64,000 nt of DNA from Maratus speciosus (GCA_963932465.1 OZ010792.1:16695701-16759700), one strand, 5' to 3'. Positions 1-12,191 are shown, counted from the first letter of the stretch. Notes: generated by a model from the letters alone, not told the origin. Numbers and translations are program-made.

Positions 1-29
1 TTGAACGCAGCAAAAATGTTTCTAAGACG

Positions 30-310
30 TTCGAGTAATCAAATAAGATAAAAAACCATCAGCACAAGTTCCTTTGAATATTTTCTACGATGGAAAGTTC
101 AAAATTTCTTTTTTAACCAATATCATAGAATGTTTTTACAAACCGGATGATCATTAAATATTTTTATCTTATTTCAAAAACTAATTATAGTGAGGATTTA
201 TCAAGGAAAACTCATGTGTGACGTCAGTGGAATGACATGGGTGTGGTTACATGATTGATTCATCAGATAAAAATTTCATAATGTTAATTAAGATATATAG
301 ATAATTTCGA
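30..310 (+). repeat. Dispersed repeat R1, copy 1
   Basis: The same AT-rich stretch recurs diverged at 2508-2776. Shared landmarks in order are CTTTGAATATTTTCTAC, GACATNG and AGATATANAGATAATTTCG. No terminal inverted repeat or coding frame was found, so the class is unknown. Confidence 0.6.
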
Positions 311-1932
311 CATATGCGTCTGAAATGTCTTCAATTTTGTATCAAATACAAGCAGATTGTGAATGTATATGTTACAAAAAATATGCATAATTCTTTATTC
401 ATAAGTATGCTTAGAAAGAAAATGAAATGTAACATACTCTAAATATACAACATATACAAATGTACATATACATCATGTAATGTCCTCAATTTTCAGGACT
501 TTTGATACAAATTTTGCGTATTTACAAATTATTTTATACAAATGCCGATATTTTATCAAATTAAGAATATATTAAATTTTTAGTTATGTATAATTATTTC
601 TGAACTTTAACGCTTTTTTAAAAGTGACGTTTTTGGTTGAAACCTTTGCGTACTATACACAAAAACATACTATTTTTTTATTTTAAAAAATGTTAATATT
701 CCCTTCAATATACATACTACTTTTACATAAAATTATACAAACGCTGTACACGGTCTATGAAATCATTCGCTAGAGAAACTTGCCTTATAGAATTGATTAT
801 GAATCAAGACGATCACAATTTTTTGTTCAGTTCTTTTTGGTCTGCTGCATTTTTGGTCTTTGTGACTAAATCTGAAGCCTATGAAAGCCCTACCCATTCT
901 TATTCAAATGGACCCAAATATGTATTGACAGATATTGTAAAATATAATCTCGAAACAAGGACATTAAAACAATCAAGCTAAGTAAATTGTTTTTCATGTG
1001 TCAAATGTGATTTATAAAAGCAATCATCAAAAGTGATTATGATCTAAAGGAGGAAGGAAGTGAAAGTCATTGCACAATCGTAAACAGACATTTTATTATA
1101 AACATTCCACGATACTTAAGAACTATGGACATTGATAAACTCTTATTTTAAATTACTATTAATATAAATATTGATACAAATAATTTGTTATTAAGAATTA
1201 CGTCACTAATTTCCTGTTCTTTATTGCTGATAATATTTATACATGTTTTACTGTATTTTTCACTTGTAATCTCGACTCTCCAAAGGAGAGATGTAACTTC
1301 TAAAGCTTTATTAAATATTAATTTTTCTTTCTATTTATAAGTTTCCCCACAAATTTAACTTTTACAAGTCACACAAAAAAACATGTGTCTTTTAAATGAC
1401 CTGGATGATCACACGTTCATTAAATGTGTATTAAATCAGAGATATGAGAATATGAAGACATAATTACCCTTCCGGACGCAGATTACCAGATGATATACGG
1501 ATATACATAAATACAAGGTAAGCCCAATTTATCTTACCTATGTTTTGTTTTATATTGAGAAATAAATAGTTTATTTTTGTGGATAAATCCGAACATCACG
1601 CAAGCACTAATAGCAAAGTTTAAATATTGCTATCAATATGATGATTAATATGATTAATATGATTAACATCCAGTTAATCATATGCCATAGCTTAAGTTCA
1701 TTTCGAACATTTTATTTTACAGGGGATCGCAAATTTGTTTTTCATATTGAATTTGTAGTTTGTCCCGCAATTGCCTATGTCATCAAATTTTAGCAGAAAC
1801 GATATTATTCCAAAAACGTCATTTACATGCATGAGGTTGCAGAAGGTTCGTCAAATGCATGAGGTTCGTCAAATATTTCTCCAGATATTCGAAAAGAGAT
1901 CTAAAATTGAAAGTATCCGGTGGCGTTTGTAT
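311..1932. other. No recognisable feature
   Basis: AT-rich sequence without a convincing gene, RNA or element end. The open frame at 757-981 (74 codons) has no recognisable domain and no coding-like composition. Confidence 0.5.
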
Positions 1933-2092
1933 GATTGGCACTATGGACTATTTTTGAATGTTATCTCGAATCACTTTTTCACAACAAAAACCTTTTACAT
2001 ACAGTTTGACAGCATGTGTAAGAGAAATATACTACAAAATTCTTTTTAAAAAAAGTGGTGCGACGGAGAATAAAAATAGTCGCTAGTGCCAG
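1933..2092. mobile_element. Short fold-back MITE (family shared with 46305-46489)
   Basis: The ends are inverted repeats: TTGGCACTATGGACTATTTTT-like on the left and AAATAGTCGCTAGTGCCAG on the right. The interior (CACTTTTTCACAACAAAAACC, then a run ending in AGAGAAATATACTAC) matches the interior of the element at 46305-46489. No clear target duplication remains. It has no coding capacity. Confidence 0.55.
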
Positions 2093-2507
2093 GCTTTCGT
2101 TTTGAAATACAGTGTAGCTTGTAGTCTATTGAATAATATTTATATTTTGTCGCTTTCTGAAAACATACTATGCGTAATTTATTTCATTCATCACCATCTA
2201 TAAGAATTGCTTTTAAACACATCTTGCAAAAGCGTTTTTCAATTAAAATCACTTTAAGCATTCTGAACACATAAGCAATTCTGAAACTCACATAATATGG
2301 ATTAAAACACTATTTTGCACTAATAAAATTTTGGCAATTTAAACGAGACTTTAAAACTTTTACTTCCAGTTAGCTTGATGATACGGAAGTAATATAAAAA
2401 CGTACTTTTAAATTAAATCTTCTCCAACAATTTTCCGATAAATGTATCTTCCAAACTAATATATTTTATAAAGTTTTAAGGAGGCAAAACTTTACTAAGA
2501 TAATCCC
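2093..2507. other. No recognisable feature
   Basis: AT-rich spacer between the MITE and the second R1 copy; nothing supported. Confidence 0.5.
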
Positions 2508-2776
2508 GTAACACAGTCAACAGGAAAAAAAACATCAGCGCACGTTTCTTTGAATATTTTCTACCACGAAAGTTTAAAATTTTTCCTAAAACCATTATCA
2601 TTGAATATTTTTATAAACAGACAACCGATGAAAATTTAAACTTAACTCCGAAACTAATTACTGGAATCCATTAACAAGTTAGACTGTTGCGTGACATCGG
2701 TGACATAGCATGGACTATGTAAATAACTCAATAAATAAAATTTTCACAAAGTTAAGATATACAGATAATTTCGAAA
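2508..2776 (+). repeat. Dispersed repeat R1, copy 2
   Basis: Diverged direct copy of 30-310, same orientation, about 2.5 kb away. A segmental origin is possible but the intervening sequence is not duplicated. Confidence 0.6.
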
Positions 2777-3169
2777 TAATTAGTTTAATGGATCTTAGAT
2801 GAATTAAATGATGTAGCTGGTAAAATTATTTGGATAAAATAAAACATATCTTAGGAAATGCCAAAAATAATTATTGCAATACGTTTATAATTTGTAATCC
2901 GATTGCACATCTATGATTTGTTGCCATAAATATTAAACGTAAACATACCCAAACCGTCGAATAATTAATTGTAAATGTGAAAAATGCACTACAACTCGTG
3001 AACTGTTTTTATATATACACATACAAACAAGAATATATAACTATATTTATTAATTAGTAAGAAAAAATATTTGAATAAAGAAAAATAAAACATAGCTTAT
3101 GTTACTTTCTGCGTTATAAATCAACCTGTATGCAAAGGCATTTAATCATCCGTTTTGAAACTGATGTCA
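2777..3169. other. No recognisable feature
   Basis: AT-rich sequence; nothing supported. Confidence 0.5.
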
Positions 3170-3350
3170 GCCAAGCATTTTCCACCCACCCCTGAATACT
3201 AGGCCTGAGAGCTAACACGAAAATGGCTGCTGTGGTAGTCGGATTTTTTTAACCCTCCTTGCGGTCTCCTGAATTTAGACACCAATAATTTTTCACAGGG
3301 TCCCATTAGTTTTCCAGTTCCATTAGTTTCTACAGGGTTATCCAAAAGAT
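3170..3350. mobile_element. Partial MITE related to 10117-10388
   Basis: CCTGAATACTAGGCCTGAG, then ACACGAAAATGGCTGC, then CCTGAATTTAGACACCA, follow the same order as in the element at 10117-10388. The right half and TSD are not recognisable, so this is a fragment. Confidence 0.5.
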
Positions 3351-3539
3351 ATTAGTTTTTTTTTCAATTTTTTGACTGTTCCCTATGAGGTTTCGGGAAA
3401 ACATCTTCCCGGAAATATATGACATATACTATACTGTTTACACACCTGCAATTTCAAATTAATTCCTCATATATCTTTCTAGATATTTAACAAAACGTCA
3501 AAAATCGCAAGTGACCGGTCACCTTTGGAAATATGGCCC

Positions 3540-3791
3540 CACCAGCGGCCGAGAGGTTCTGCTCTTGAAGCTGGTAGACGGGAGGTGCTGGGTTCGATCC
3601 CAATCGCGCCCGTCGGCCTAATCGTTCGGAGTTTTCGTGGTTTTCTTCGAACCTTGGACTTCCAAGCGTTAATACGGGTTAGGATCCTTTAGAAAGACCC
3701 CCACGAAGGGCAGTCCCCCCCCCCCATAGGGCCTATATCCCTCGTGTTGATAATTGGCCGACATAAATACAACCAACCAACCAACCAACCT
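3540..3791 (+). mobile_element. tRNA-derived SINE with (CCAA)n tail
   Basis: The 5' part looks like a degenerate tRNA: GGCCGAGAGGTTCTG resembles an A box, and GGTTCGATCCC (about 3593) is a good RNA polymerase III B box. A non-tRNA body follows, with a C-run near 3715-3724, and the repeat ends in CAACCAACCAACCAACC at the 3' tail. A tRNA-like head, unrelated body and simple tail is the standard SINE layout. Sequence at about 9675-9950 may be a broken relative (GATCCTTTAGAAA, then AACGAAGGGCA). The SINE family is not identified. Confidence 0.7.
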
Positions 3792-3853
3792 TTGTCCATA
3801 TAGTGTATATATAATGTTTTAGATGTATAGGTCCAATTGTCAAAGTGTTTTAA

Positions 3854-4056
3854 CACCTTGAGGGGCACCGGTATGTATTATATACCACCTACGATTAATG
3901 AAGTTTCACACCAGAAAATTTTTATTAAATTTTACTTTTCTAACTTTGGTGGAAAAAAGCCGTAAAATTGCTTTTACTTATTTTGAAATAGAAATTTTCA
4001 AAGATTCCGGTGGGAATTCAGCATTTCACAAACGTAATTGCTTGCCCCTCACAGGG
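3854..4056. mobile_element. TTAA-flanked MITE, family CNCCTTGAGGGG, copy 1
   Basis: TTAA flanks at 3850-3853 and 4057-4060. The ends are inverted: CACCTTGAGGGGC and GCCCCTCACAGGG. The interior has CACACCAGAAAATTTTT and CTTTGGTGGAAA. The family recurs at 8461, 11347, 48199 (related) and 52055, and as an end fragment at 53594. Duplicated TTAA is typical of piggyBac- or Kolobok-type transposition; no transposase for it is in the window. Confidence 0.75.
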
Positions 4057-4060
4057 TTAA

Positions 4061-5355
4061 ATAATGTTCTATATCATATTTAAAAGCCGTTTGTGTCAAA
4101 ATGTTTTTTAAAATACGAAATTTGAATTCTTTTTGGTTCCATGCGTCCTATAAGTTACATTTAGAAAAAGGTCTATTTAGGAATTATAAACCATAAAATT
4201 ACATTTTTAGCTTATGACTTATATACATTTTAATTGTAAATATAATTTTTTTATGCATGTATAGATATAAATATAAATAATTTTATAATAATTTATTGTC
4301 GAATTATAATTTATTATCCCATTACACACACACACACACATTTATACATGTATGTACGTATTTATAAAAATAATATTACAAAGTTTTTTTAAATACAGAA
4401 TAAAATAAAATTTATTTTCTTCCGCTCGAAAAAAAAAATTTGAAAGGTCAATGTACACATAAACGCAACAACATACAAACTCAATATATACATATACAAA
4501 CGCAAAATATAAATATACAAAAATATACAAACGCAACGCAATCGGTACACAGCTAGTTGTTACATAAAAAAGGTGGCAAATAAAGAAAAATACACGTATG
4601 ATTAGTGTTGACATTATTCTGCAATACTAGTTTGTTTTATTAGCGAAACAAATACATCATTTTTTTCTGAATAATGTGTCTTGCATATTTGGCCTGAGTA
4701 AACTCATTGCAGAAAGCGGAGAAAAAGAAGCAGATGATTTTCTCCCTACTATCGAAATCGGTATAATAGGAAAAGAAAGGTAGCTGCGATAAGGAGACCA
4801 GGTAAGCAAAATTTGGGGGGAAAAATCGATTTTTGCTTTTTTATATCATTAAATAGTTTAAGCTTTTATCTTTCCAACGATGTGTCACACATGTTTATAT
4901 ACATATAAAAAAAAAGTGTTAGAATTATTCTTCTTTCTAAGAGTACTTCACAGATGGCCATTTAAATCTTTAATTGACTTTTACTCAAAACTTGGATTTT
5001 TCATGTTTGTGTTCCTTTTTCCGATATCTATTAAACTTAAGAACTCAGATTTTTTTTAATACTTATATTTTGTTATATTGCATACTTAAACACAGGGATT
5101 TAATGATTTGTTTGAAATTATTTATTTTAGGCAGTGAAATCTTATTGAAAATGCTAATTTAAAAATGCTTTCAATAAATAATTAATAATTAATTTTCGGT
5201 TTCCCTTAGAAAGAAAAGGGTTTGTTAAAATACGTAAAACATGTTATTCTAACTACTCTAAAAAATCTAGAACTCTATCTTTCACCATTTCTTTTGAAAA
5301 TGATATATAAAGTTGGTGGATTTAACATGGCGGAGATAGGGCTTTCCCGGTCCCC
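4061..5355. other. No gene; (CA)n microsatellite
   Basis: Holds a short (AC)n tract near 4325-4340 and otherwise AT-rich unique-looking sequence. Open frames here are short and without domains. Confidence 0.5.
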
Positions 5356-5359
5356 TTAA

Positions 5360-5548
5360 CACTAGAATGACCGCGAGGGGTCATTTTGACACCTACTATA
5401 TAAATATATATTTCGATTGGAACCAGAAATTTCTTCATAAAATAAACATTTATTAATAGATAAACTCGAAAATGCTATCTAAGCAATTGCTCTAATTTCC
5501 ATTGTCTCGAAACACAGATTTCATATGACACTGCCGGTCAACAGTGTG
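5360..5548. mobile_element. TTAA-type MITE, decayed right flank
   Basis: Left flank TTAA (5356-5359), right flank CTAA (5549-5552), one base from TTAA. Inverted ends are CACTAGAATGACCG and CGGTCAACAGTGTG. GGAACCAGAAATTTC holds the position that CACCAG takes in related elements. Confidence 0.55.
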
Positions 5549-5585
5549 CTAATACATTGGTGACGGTTAGTTTTTGGTCTTTTAA

Positions 5586-5810
5586 CCCATTAACCGCCAA
5601 AACTATAAGGTTGAGTTTTTCAACTTATCACCTGAACTTCGTTTGACACCAGAAACTGTGGAAAGTAATTTTCGCTTTATTTTATCTTAAAATAAGTGTC
5701 TTTATGTAAAGCCAATTTTGTAGAAGAAAATTAGTGGTGGGTACGTAAATAATTTAAACATGTGTATTTATTTTGACCGTAGCGTGAACGCAACACCAGC
5801 GGTTAATGGA
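5586..5810. mobile_element. TTAA-flanked MITE, family CCCATTAACCGC, copy 1
   Basis: TTAA at 5582-5585 and 5811-5814. Termini CCCATTAACCGCC and GCGGTTAATGGA are inverted. The interior carries GACACCAGAAACTGTGG near the left and TAGTGGTGGG near the right, flanking an AT-rich centre. A near copy with intact TTAA flanks is at 53348-53573. Confidence 0.8.
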
Positions 5811-6299
5811 TTAAACAGGAAGTCCCACCTATGGGCGTTACACTTACATCTTACATTATTTAGGTATAATATTCTATCTGTTCATGTTTATATTATAAAT
5901 GAATGCAGATAATAATGATATTGTTTGCAATCGAAGTATTTATATGCATAGAACTCTAATTGTAAAAATACAAACTTTGTGTATATTTTTTTCAGAAAGA
6001 ACGTAATTTAAAAATGCAAAAGTACCTCCCGTGGGCGGAATTTAATACACGTGAATTCGCGTCTCCCGTAAGCAATGTGTTAATTTTAATGTTATTTTCA
6101 CCAAGTATTTTGTTAGTCAAAGTATTTTTACTATAAAACAATTATGTACATATCAGTTCAATTAACCGACATATGCATGCTACCACAATTTTCATCTCAC
6201 TACGAGTACATTTTATTGCAATACAGAGTTATATATTCTAAATTTTTAACCATTTGAATTGGTTTTTAATCCTCTCAGACTAGTTTAAACACTTTCTAA

Positions 6300-8365
6300 C
6301 AGTGTTGCCAGATTGTCAAAAAGTCAATTTCCCCAAAATTTCAGAAATTTCCTCCAAATCAGAGTTTTTTTCCGAAAAAGTCCCCAACGCAGTTTCTACC
6401 ACAACAGTAAATTTTCAATTTTCCAAAATAAATATTACTTAACTAATTTATAATCAAATTTTTTCCCCAAATAAAGCATGTTTTTGAAAAAATTCCCCAT
6501 TTACAAAAAATAAACTTTTATTTTTTCGCAGAATTTCGAATGTATATTCGCTTCTAAACGAAAGATACATTTTATACAACGACAAGTTCGTTTACGCTTG
6601 TTTTAAAAATTTTTGCCAATCAGTGCTGGCATATCATTACGTTAGTTCCATCTACTGTTATACCTATAACTTTTTCAAGGTTTAGACCAACTCTAATCAA
6701 TTGGGATTTGAATGAAGGTCATCATCTGCTTCTGTCTGACTTAACGTATAAAACTATGTTTTCAATTTTTTGTCATCCTTACTGAAGTACCTAAGGGGCT
6801 ATGCATATATAACGTTATCATTTTAGGGGGGAGGGGGGGTCTGGCACATGATATCGTAAGATATCTCTAGGGGGAGGGGGGGTTTGTGTCTTGATATCGT
6901 TATCATTTTTGATCCAACCAAAATTTTCTCTTCTTATTTGTAACTTCGTCTTTACATCAAAATATTATATTATCTTTCTTAGTATGTTATCTATTTTCCT
7001 GAAAATACAAAAGTTATTATTTAAATCCTTAAATGATTATAAAATTATTCAGTTCCAAAATATGGAATACCCCAACGTGTATGCATATATAATCCGCTGT
7101 TCAACAAAGTATAATGCGAAGTATGTTTGAAATTATACTTGTATTTAACAAGTAAATAAAAGAGAAGGCTGTCCGCCTGTTTTGTCGATAAGAAGTTCTG
7201 TTTACCCCACCTCGTGAGGGGGCAAGTTCAAAAAGACATTATTACTGTTGAATGCATTATGCAACGAAAAGCTATTATTAAATACTTTTAAACAGTCTGT
7301 TTCTTTTAAGTGTTATTTGAGATTAAGTTGTTTCATATATAAAGTGATATTTTATTGACTTCTCTTCATTTGAATCCATAAAGTATAAGAAAAATAAATG
7401 CAACATATTTGTATATCACTCCAAACAAAAAGAAAAAAATTCCAATAAAGAATTTTTATACATTTTTATTATTGTGATAACGATATCATTACTTAGGGGG
7501 GGGGGGGTGTTCGAAGGATGATAACATATGATATTGTAAGGGGGGGAGGGGGTCCAAAAATACCAAAAAGTTGATAATGTTATATATGCACACCCCCTAA
7601 TCGTAAGGCAAAGCACATTCGTTGTATCAATCACTGTGCTTTCGTTAATAATGAAAGAAAAAGTAGCTGCTTTCCGCATCTTTAATTAATTTTTTTAAAG
7701 CATGGCAAAAGAATGTTTCGGATAAGTCTTGAAGATTTAGTAATGTGAAGGTTTATGCCGTTAAGACCGCAGAGTTTTCATTCAAGTTTCTTATAAGGAG
7801 TCTGCTGCATTCATTCAGCAGTGTTCAGTTATAAACATAGCAGTGTGATTGTAGTATGCAATTGCATGTCTTGCAAAGAGCTCTACTGTTATTCCATGAA
7901 GTATAAATTAACGAGCTTTAAACAAAAAAGTTATAAAATTGTTTTTATTTCTGTTGTATAAATCTATACTAATAAAAGAAATTTGTATGTGTGTTTGTGT
8001 ATCTGCCTCACTTACTCATCTGGAAATTCAGGTGGGGATAGTACAAGGTAGGTCATGATGCACCTGTTGTACGCGTAAACTGTAATGTTGTAAACGGTGA
8101 GCATGACCATGAGAATAATGATTGATATCTCCAATTTATGTAGTTGTTTTTAATTTTTTTAATGAAAATAGACTTCGAGATAGATCCAGTGTTCGATGAC
8201 TAAAAGTAAACATTACGTGAAATAGTGAAAACATTCCCCATGAATTTCCCCCAAAATGTTGATAGTCCCCAAACATTTCCATACAAACAACTTGTCCCCA
8301 AAAAATTCCCCTGGAGGTTCAAAATCCCCCAAAATGGGGACAAAATCCCCGATCTGGCAGCACTG
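6300..8365. mobile_element. Non-autonomous hAT-type element
   Basis: Termini are inverted: CAGTGTTGCCAGATTG on the left and the complement of CAGTGCTGCCAGATCG on the right. The flanks CTTTCTAA (6292-6299) and CTTTTTAA (8366-8373) form an 8-bp target duplication with one mismatch, as expected for hAT. Subterminal regions are rich in CCCC and AAAATTTC motifs on both sides (CCCCAAA repeated). No transposase frame survives. A second element (6792-7599) lies inside. Confidence 0.75.
6792..7599. mobile_element. Nested inverted-repeat element with G-rich arms
   Basis: Inverted ends: AGGGGCTATGCATATATAAC on the left, GCATATATAACATTATCAAC (reverse strand) on the right. Both arms hold ATATCGTTATCA-like sequence and long G tracts (around 6830-6885 and 7496-7553). 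A flanking TA on each side is compatible with a TA target, but that is weak evidence. No coding region is recognised. Confidence 0.6.
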
Positions 8366-8460
8366 CTTTTTAATGTGCTGGTACATTATTTCGATCGCTT
8401 AATTTTAAGTTTAAACTGCCAAAAGCTCCCCAGAAATTTTTAAATAAATTTTACTTTTAA

Positions 8461-8686
8461 CGCCTTGAGGGGCGGTGGGATATATTTTATTGCACCTAAG
8501 TTTAATCAAGATTGGAACCGAAAACTTTTAAATAAATTTTAATTTTATAACTTTGGTTAAAAAAACGTGCAAAATTGCTTTTCCTTATTCTGAAATGAAA
8601 TTTTTCAAAGATTCCGGTGTGAGATACAGGAACATATACGATTACAGGACTCATTACAGGAACACAATCATTGGCCCCTCAATGGG
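8461..8686. mobile_element. TTAA-type MITE, family CNCCTTGAGGGG, copy 2
   Basis: Left flank TTAA (8457-8460), right flank TTAT (8687-8690). Termini CGCCTTGAGGGGCGG and GGCCCCTCAATGGG. The interior matches copy 1 in GGTGGGATATATTTTAT-like and AACTTTGGTTAAAAAA segments. Confidence 0.7.
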
Positions 8687-8690
8687 TTAT

Positions 8691-9194
8691 AGTGCAACAC
8701 ATGACGGCGGACAGATTAAAAAACTTTATTTTTTTTTAAACAAGTTTTTTATAAATTATGGTGACAGTTAAATAAATCAACATTAACGAAATAAAATTAC
8801 TTTGCTCTTTGGAATGTGTTAAATGTAAAAATTTTCTTTTAACTTCCACCGATGTTGCTGGAGAGTATTTGTAATATTTTGGAACAATTAGTCGTCTCAA
8901 ATTAGGTTTAGATTTTATCTTCAACACCATCTCAAAGGTCTTTTTTTATCCTTAAAACCTGAGTATTTAAAATAAATTTCAACCTATACAACATATTATG
9001 ATAATTGGAACCCGTAACAACCAAAATAATATTAACTTAAAGGATCTTATTTACCTTTCTATGCAAAACAAAAGTATCGAATAAAAGGCATTAAATTGTG
9101 TCGATATATTTGAGGATATTCTGCTGTAAACAATTATTAAGTATTGGTGAGTGCGTGCAATTTTATTATTAATTTTAATAGGATATTTTACCTT
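8691..9194. other. No recognisable feature
   Basis: AT-rich spacer; nothing supported. Confidence 0.5.
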
Positions 9195-9202
9195 ATTTAA
9201 TC

Positions 9203-9577
9203 TAGTGATGTTCAGAACGAACGTTTTTACTATAGAATGAATCATTCGTGCATGCACAAAAATCTAGTTTCAAACCTTTGTATAAAAATTTAATCAAGAA
9301 AGACCAGCAATTAAGTAAAAAAAAGAAACAAAATCGTAGTTGTCAAAATTCGTAATTTTTTTTATAAATTATCTTCTGCAATTTCGAAGATAAAAATAAT
9401 TTTAATGTTTTTATAGGTTTCTTCAATTAATTCTAATTAAAATAAGAATTTTTTTTCATACAAAATTTCTGATAGTAGTTGAATAATTAATAAATAAGCA
9501 AATGTTGGCAGATTTGTTTTTGCGCATGCCCGAATGATTCATTCGAATAGTAAAATCATTCAGTCTTCCCATCAGTA
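9203..9577. mobile_element. hAT-type MITE with perfect 8-bp TSD
   Basis: The 8-bp sequence ATTTAATC stands on both sides (9195-9202 and 9578-9585). The terminal inverted repeat is about 55 bp and imperfect: TAGTGATGTTCAGAACGAAC on the left, TACTGATGGGAAGACTG on the reverse strand at the right. Both arms continue through GAATGAATCATTCG and GCATGC. The TAGTGATG start and 8-bp TSD fit hAT. No coding region. Confidence 0.8.
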
Positions 9578-9585
9578 ATTTAATC

Positions 9586-10108
9586 GCATTAAAAAAATTA
9601 TATAAGTCTGCAATCAAACAAGCCGCTTATAAAGCCTGCTATTTAAATATTGTATAGAAAATTTCTAATGAGAACTGCTTGGGTCAGATCCTTTAGAAAT
9701 TACAAGGATTGCACGTAGCGTGAGATTGTATGACATATTAAACCTGGTGGAAATGAAAAGCTACATATATCTACTTAGCTTGATTTTATATCATTTTATG
9801 CATGTATATGCTTTAATAATAAAAAGCCTTAAAATGTGCAGTTGCATGCAAATATGAAATTGCTTAGTTATTGCTGTCAATCCATAACAGTTCAAAGTTC
9901 TATATAAGAAACGCCATAACGAAGGGCACGTAAATTCCAAGTCCCTCATGATTTTTTGAAATTATTTTACAACAGAATAAACAATCAAACTATATAACAA
10001 GCAATAAAACAAAGTGTTCGAGTCCGGGTTGCCAGCTTGGCCTCCTTTTTTATGCAGAAATTCTGAGTTCATACGAACCGTTGTTACAAATAGTAATTTT
10101 TACTTATT
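9586..10108. other. No gene; possible SINE fragments
   Basis: Two short stretches (about 9675-9692 and 9918-9950) weakly resemble the body of the SINE at 3540-3791. Otherwise nothing supported. Confidence 0.35.
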
Positions 10109-10116
10109 TCCAGACC

Positions 10117-10388
10117 ACCGCCCACTGAATACTAAACTGCTGAGCACTAACACAAAATGTCGGCTTTCTGAGGCAGATTTGCTTGCATTTGGATGGTCCC
10201 CTGAATTTAGACACCAGTACTTTTAAAAGTTTTCTTTGACTTCTTTAATATAAGAAAAATAAAGCGTCAAAAACATAAAAAAAATATTGGTATTCAAATT
10301 TAAGAGACCTTACAAACGCTGAAAAATTCCACCTACAACAGACACAATTTTTGTGTCAGCGGTCAGGGCTAGTATTCAGGGGGCGGTA
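10117..10388. mobile_element. MITE with 8-bp TSD TCCAGACC
   Basis: TCCAGACC occurs at 10109-10116 and 10389-10396. Inverted ends are ACCGCCCACTGAATACTA and TAGTATTCAGGGGGCGGT. The interior includes TTTAGACACCAGTACTTTT, the CACCAG motif also seen in TTAA-flanked MITEs here. A fragment of the family is at 3170-3350. The TSD length suggests a hAT-like mobiliser. Confidence 0.75.
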
Positions 10389-10396
10389 TCCAGACC

Positions 10397-10920
10397 ACAC
10401 TTCGTGACATTACTTCCAGACTGAATTCACTTCCGTGATCCTGAACGTACTTCTAGACATTTCGCGATAAAAGTAAAAATACTCTCTGAATTTCCGTTTA
10501 AGCATACAAAATTTCAAAATAAAAGAGGATGCCAGACTGGAAACTCGAGTTTGATTATTTATTCTTAAGAAAATGAATCTTTGATTGTGATTATCATATT
10601 GTGAAAAACGATTTTTAAATTACAGGTTTTGAAAAATCAAATGAATGAAATTATAATATTATTCTTGGTGAAAGATTCATAAACTTGTATTTACCACGGA
10701 CCCATTTTCGCATTTTCTCTGCCTCTTCTGATCCACAGGATTTAAAGTTGAAATTCTTCAGAATATCGAATACAGGATTTTTACAATAATAAAAATATAG
10801 AGTAAAAACTGTAAACATGGAACTTGTTTATAATGGTCTTAAACTTAACAAAATAGCGATTTACACGAAAGAAATAAAAAAATTTCTTATAAGACTAAAA
10901 CCTGTGTGAAATGGAATTTT
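10397..10920. other. No recognisable feature
   Basis: AT-rich sequence; nothing supported. Confidence 0.5.
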
Positions 10921-10924
10921 TTAA

Positions 10925-11139
10925 GCCCTTAACGCTCGAATTAAATTACGGTTGAATAATTCAAATTGCTTATTGGCACCACTTTAATAAAAAAGAAATA
11001 TTCCCCATATTTAATGACAGTAAAAACGTTACTAAAATCAATACTCTACCAATTTCACTATTTTATAAAACTGATGGGAATCAAACAATTTGAGTAAAAG
11101 ACACAGCCCGAGAATATGACGGGAGCGAGAATTAAGGGG
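10925..11139. mobile_element. TTAA-flanked MITE, family CCCCTTAATGCTCG, copy 1
   Basis: TTAA at 10921-10924 and 11140-11143. The left end is GCCCTTAACGCTCGAATTA, the right end GGGAGCGAGAATTAAGGGG. The interior carries the long core ATTGGCACCACTTTAATAAA, then ATATTTAATGACAGTAAAA, then AACTGATGGGAATCAAAC. Other copies: 39421-39629, 48597-48795 and the split copy 33256-37926. Confidence 0.8.
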
Positions 11140-11346
11140 TTAAAGGTGTTTAGAGTTTCGTATTTCACACGTTTTGGTATATAAATTGATGATACTGCAT
11201 TTTTTAAACAATATTCTTAATTTCTTTGATATTTCTCGCAAGACTTTTCTCAGGGTCTCGATCAGCAGCTCTACCCTGGTGGACCGTAGCATCACTTTAT
11301 TACCACTATTATTATATACTAAATTCGGCGTTATTTAACACGTTAT

Positions 11347-11636
11347 CCCCTTGGGTGGCAGTGGGATATATTTTATCCCATTTTTTTAAATTAATTTTTC
11401 AACTACATTTCAGCAGTGAAATTACGCTTAATTCACATCATTAATATTCAATATATTTTATCCCACCTACGATTAATGAAGATTTACACAAGAAAAATTT
11501 TATGAAATTTTACTTTTCTAACTTTGGTGGAAAAAAAGGTCGTAAAATTGCTTTTCCTTAATTTGAAATAAAATTTTTCTAATTTTCCGGTGGGAATTCA
11601 GGATTGTACAAACGTAATTGCTTGCTCCTCAAGGGG
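11347..11636. mobile_element. TTAA-type MITE, family CNCCTTGAGGGG, copy 3, with internal insertion
   Basis: Left flank TTAT (11343-11346), right flank TTAA (11637-11640). Ends CCCCTTGGGTGGC and GCTCCTCAAGGGG. It is about 85 bp longer than copy 1, and GATATATTTTATCCCA appears twice, so a short insertion or partial duplication is present. Confidence 0.65.
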
Positions 11637-11996
11637 TTAAGCGGCACGTCAACCACCGGTGACTGACACTGAACTTTCCGCTTAGAGCGCGTCATTCACC
11701 GATGACTGATGTTCTAAAATATGATATAAAACTAAAAATGTATACATTGTCTTAATAATTACTGAAAACTTATTTAAAATTTACCTACCTTTTATATATT
11801 ACAGTATTATACTTTCTTAAAAATTACTTAAAACATTGTAAATTTTTCAGCTTCAATTTTCAGACACCGTGGCACTCAACGTGTTAATCGAATAACGTTC
11901 AAACATTTAAAAAGCCCTAATTAAGTAGTAATCGATGCAGCATCCTCTGACGCAAACCTCCTCTCCACCCCTCCTAGCAGTACGCGTACCCGGCTT

Positions 11997-12183
11997 CAAT
12001 GTTGCCAGTGGGCTACTTTTTTAAAATTCAGATTTGGATTGGCACCACTTTTTTGAAATAGTAAAATTCGCCTTATTTAATGACATATTAGTTAAAGCGA
12101 AAACAAGGGAATTTTACCATTTCAGAAAAGTGGTACCTATTAAGAAATCTGAATTTTAAAAAAGTAGCCCACTGGCAATATTG
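11997..12183. mobile_element. hAT-type MITE-B, copy 1
   Basis: Termini CAATGTTGCCAGTGGGCTAC and its inverted partner ending GGCAATATTG. Flanks CCCGGCTT and TCCGGCTT are an 8-bp TSD with one mismatch. The almost palindromic interior contains GATTGGCACCACTTTTTTGA, CGCCTTATTTAATGACATAT and the inverted partner. Other copies: 13340-13528, 45903-46091 and a half copy at 18230. Confidence 0.8.
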
Positions 12184-12191
12184 TCCGGCTT

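Noticed and set aside
757..981. Open frame of 74 codons, as well as most other short frames of 60-100 codons
   Set aside because: No domain, no conserved motif, no splice context that could be supported; frames this short are expected in 64 kb.
9675..9950. Second SINE copy
   Set aside because: Only two short matches to the body of 3540-3791, with no tRNA-like head or tail; too weak.
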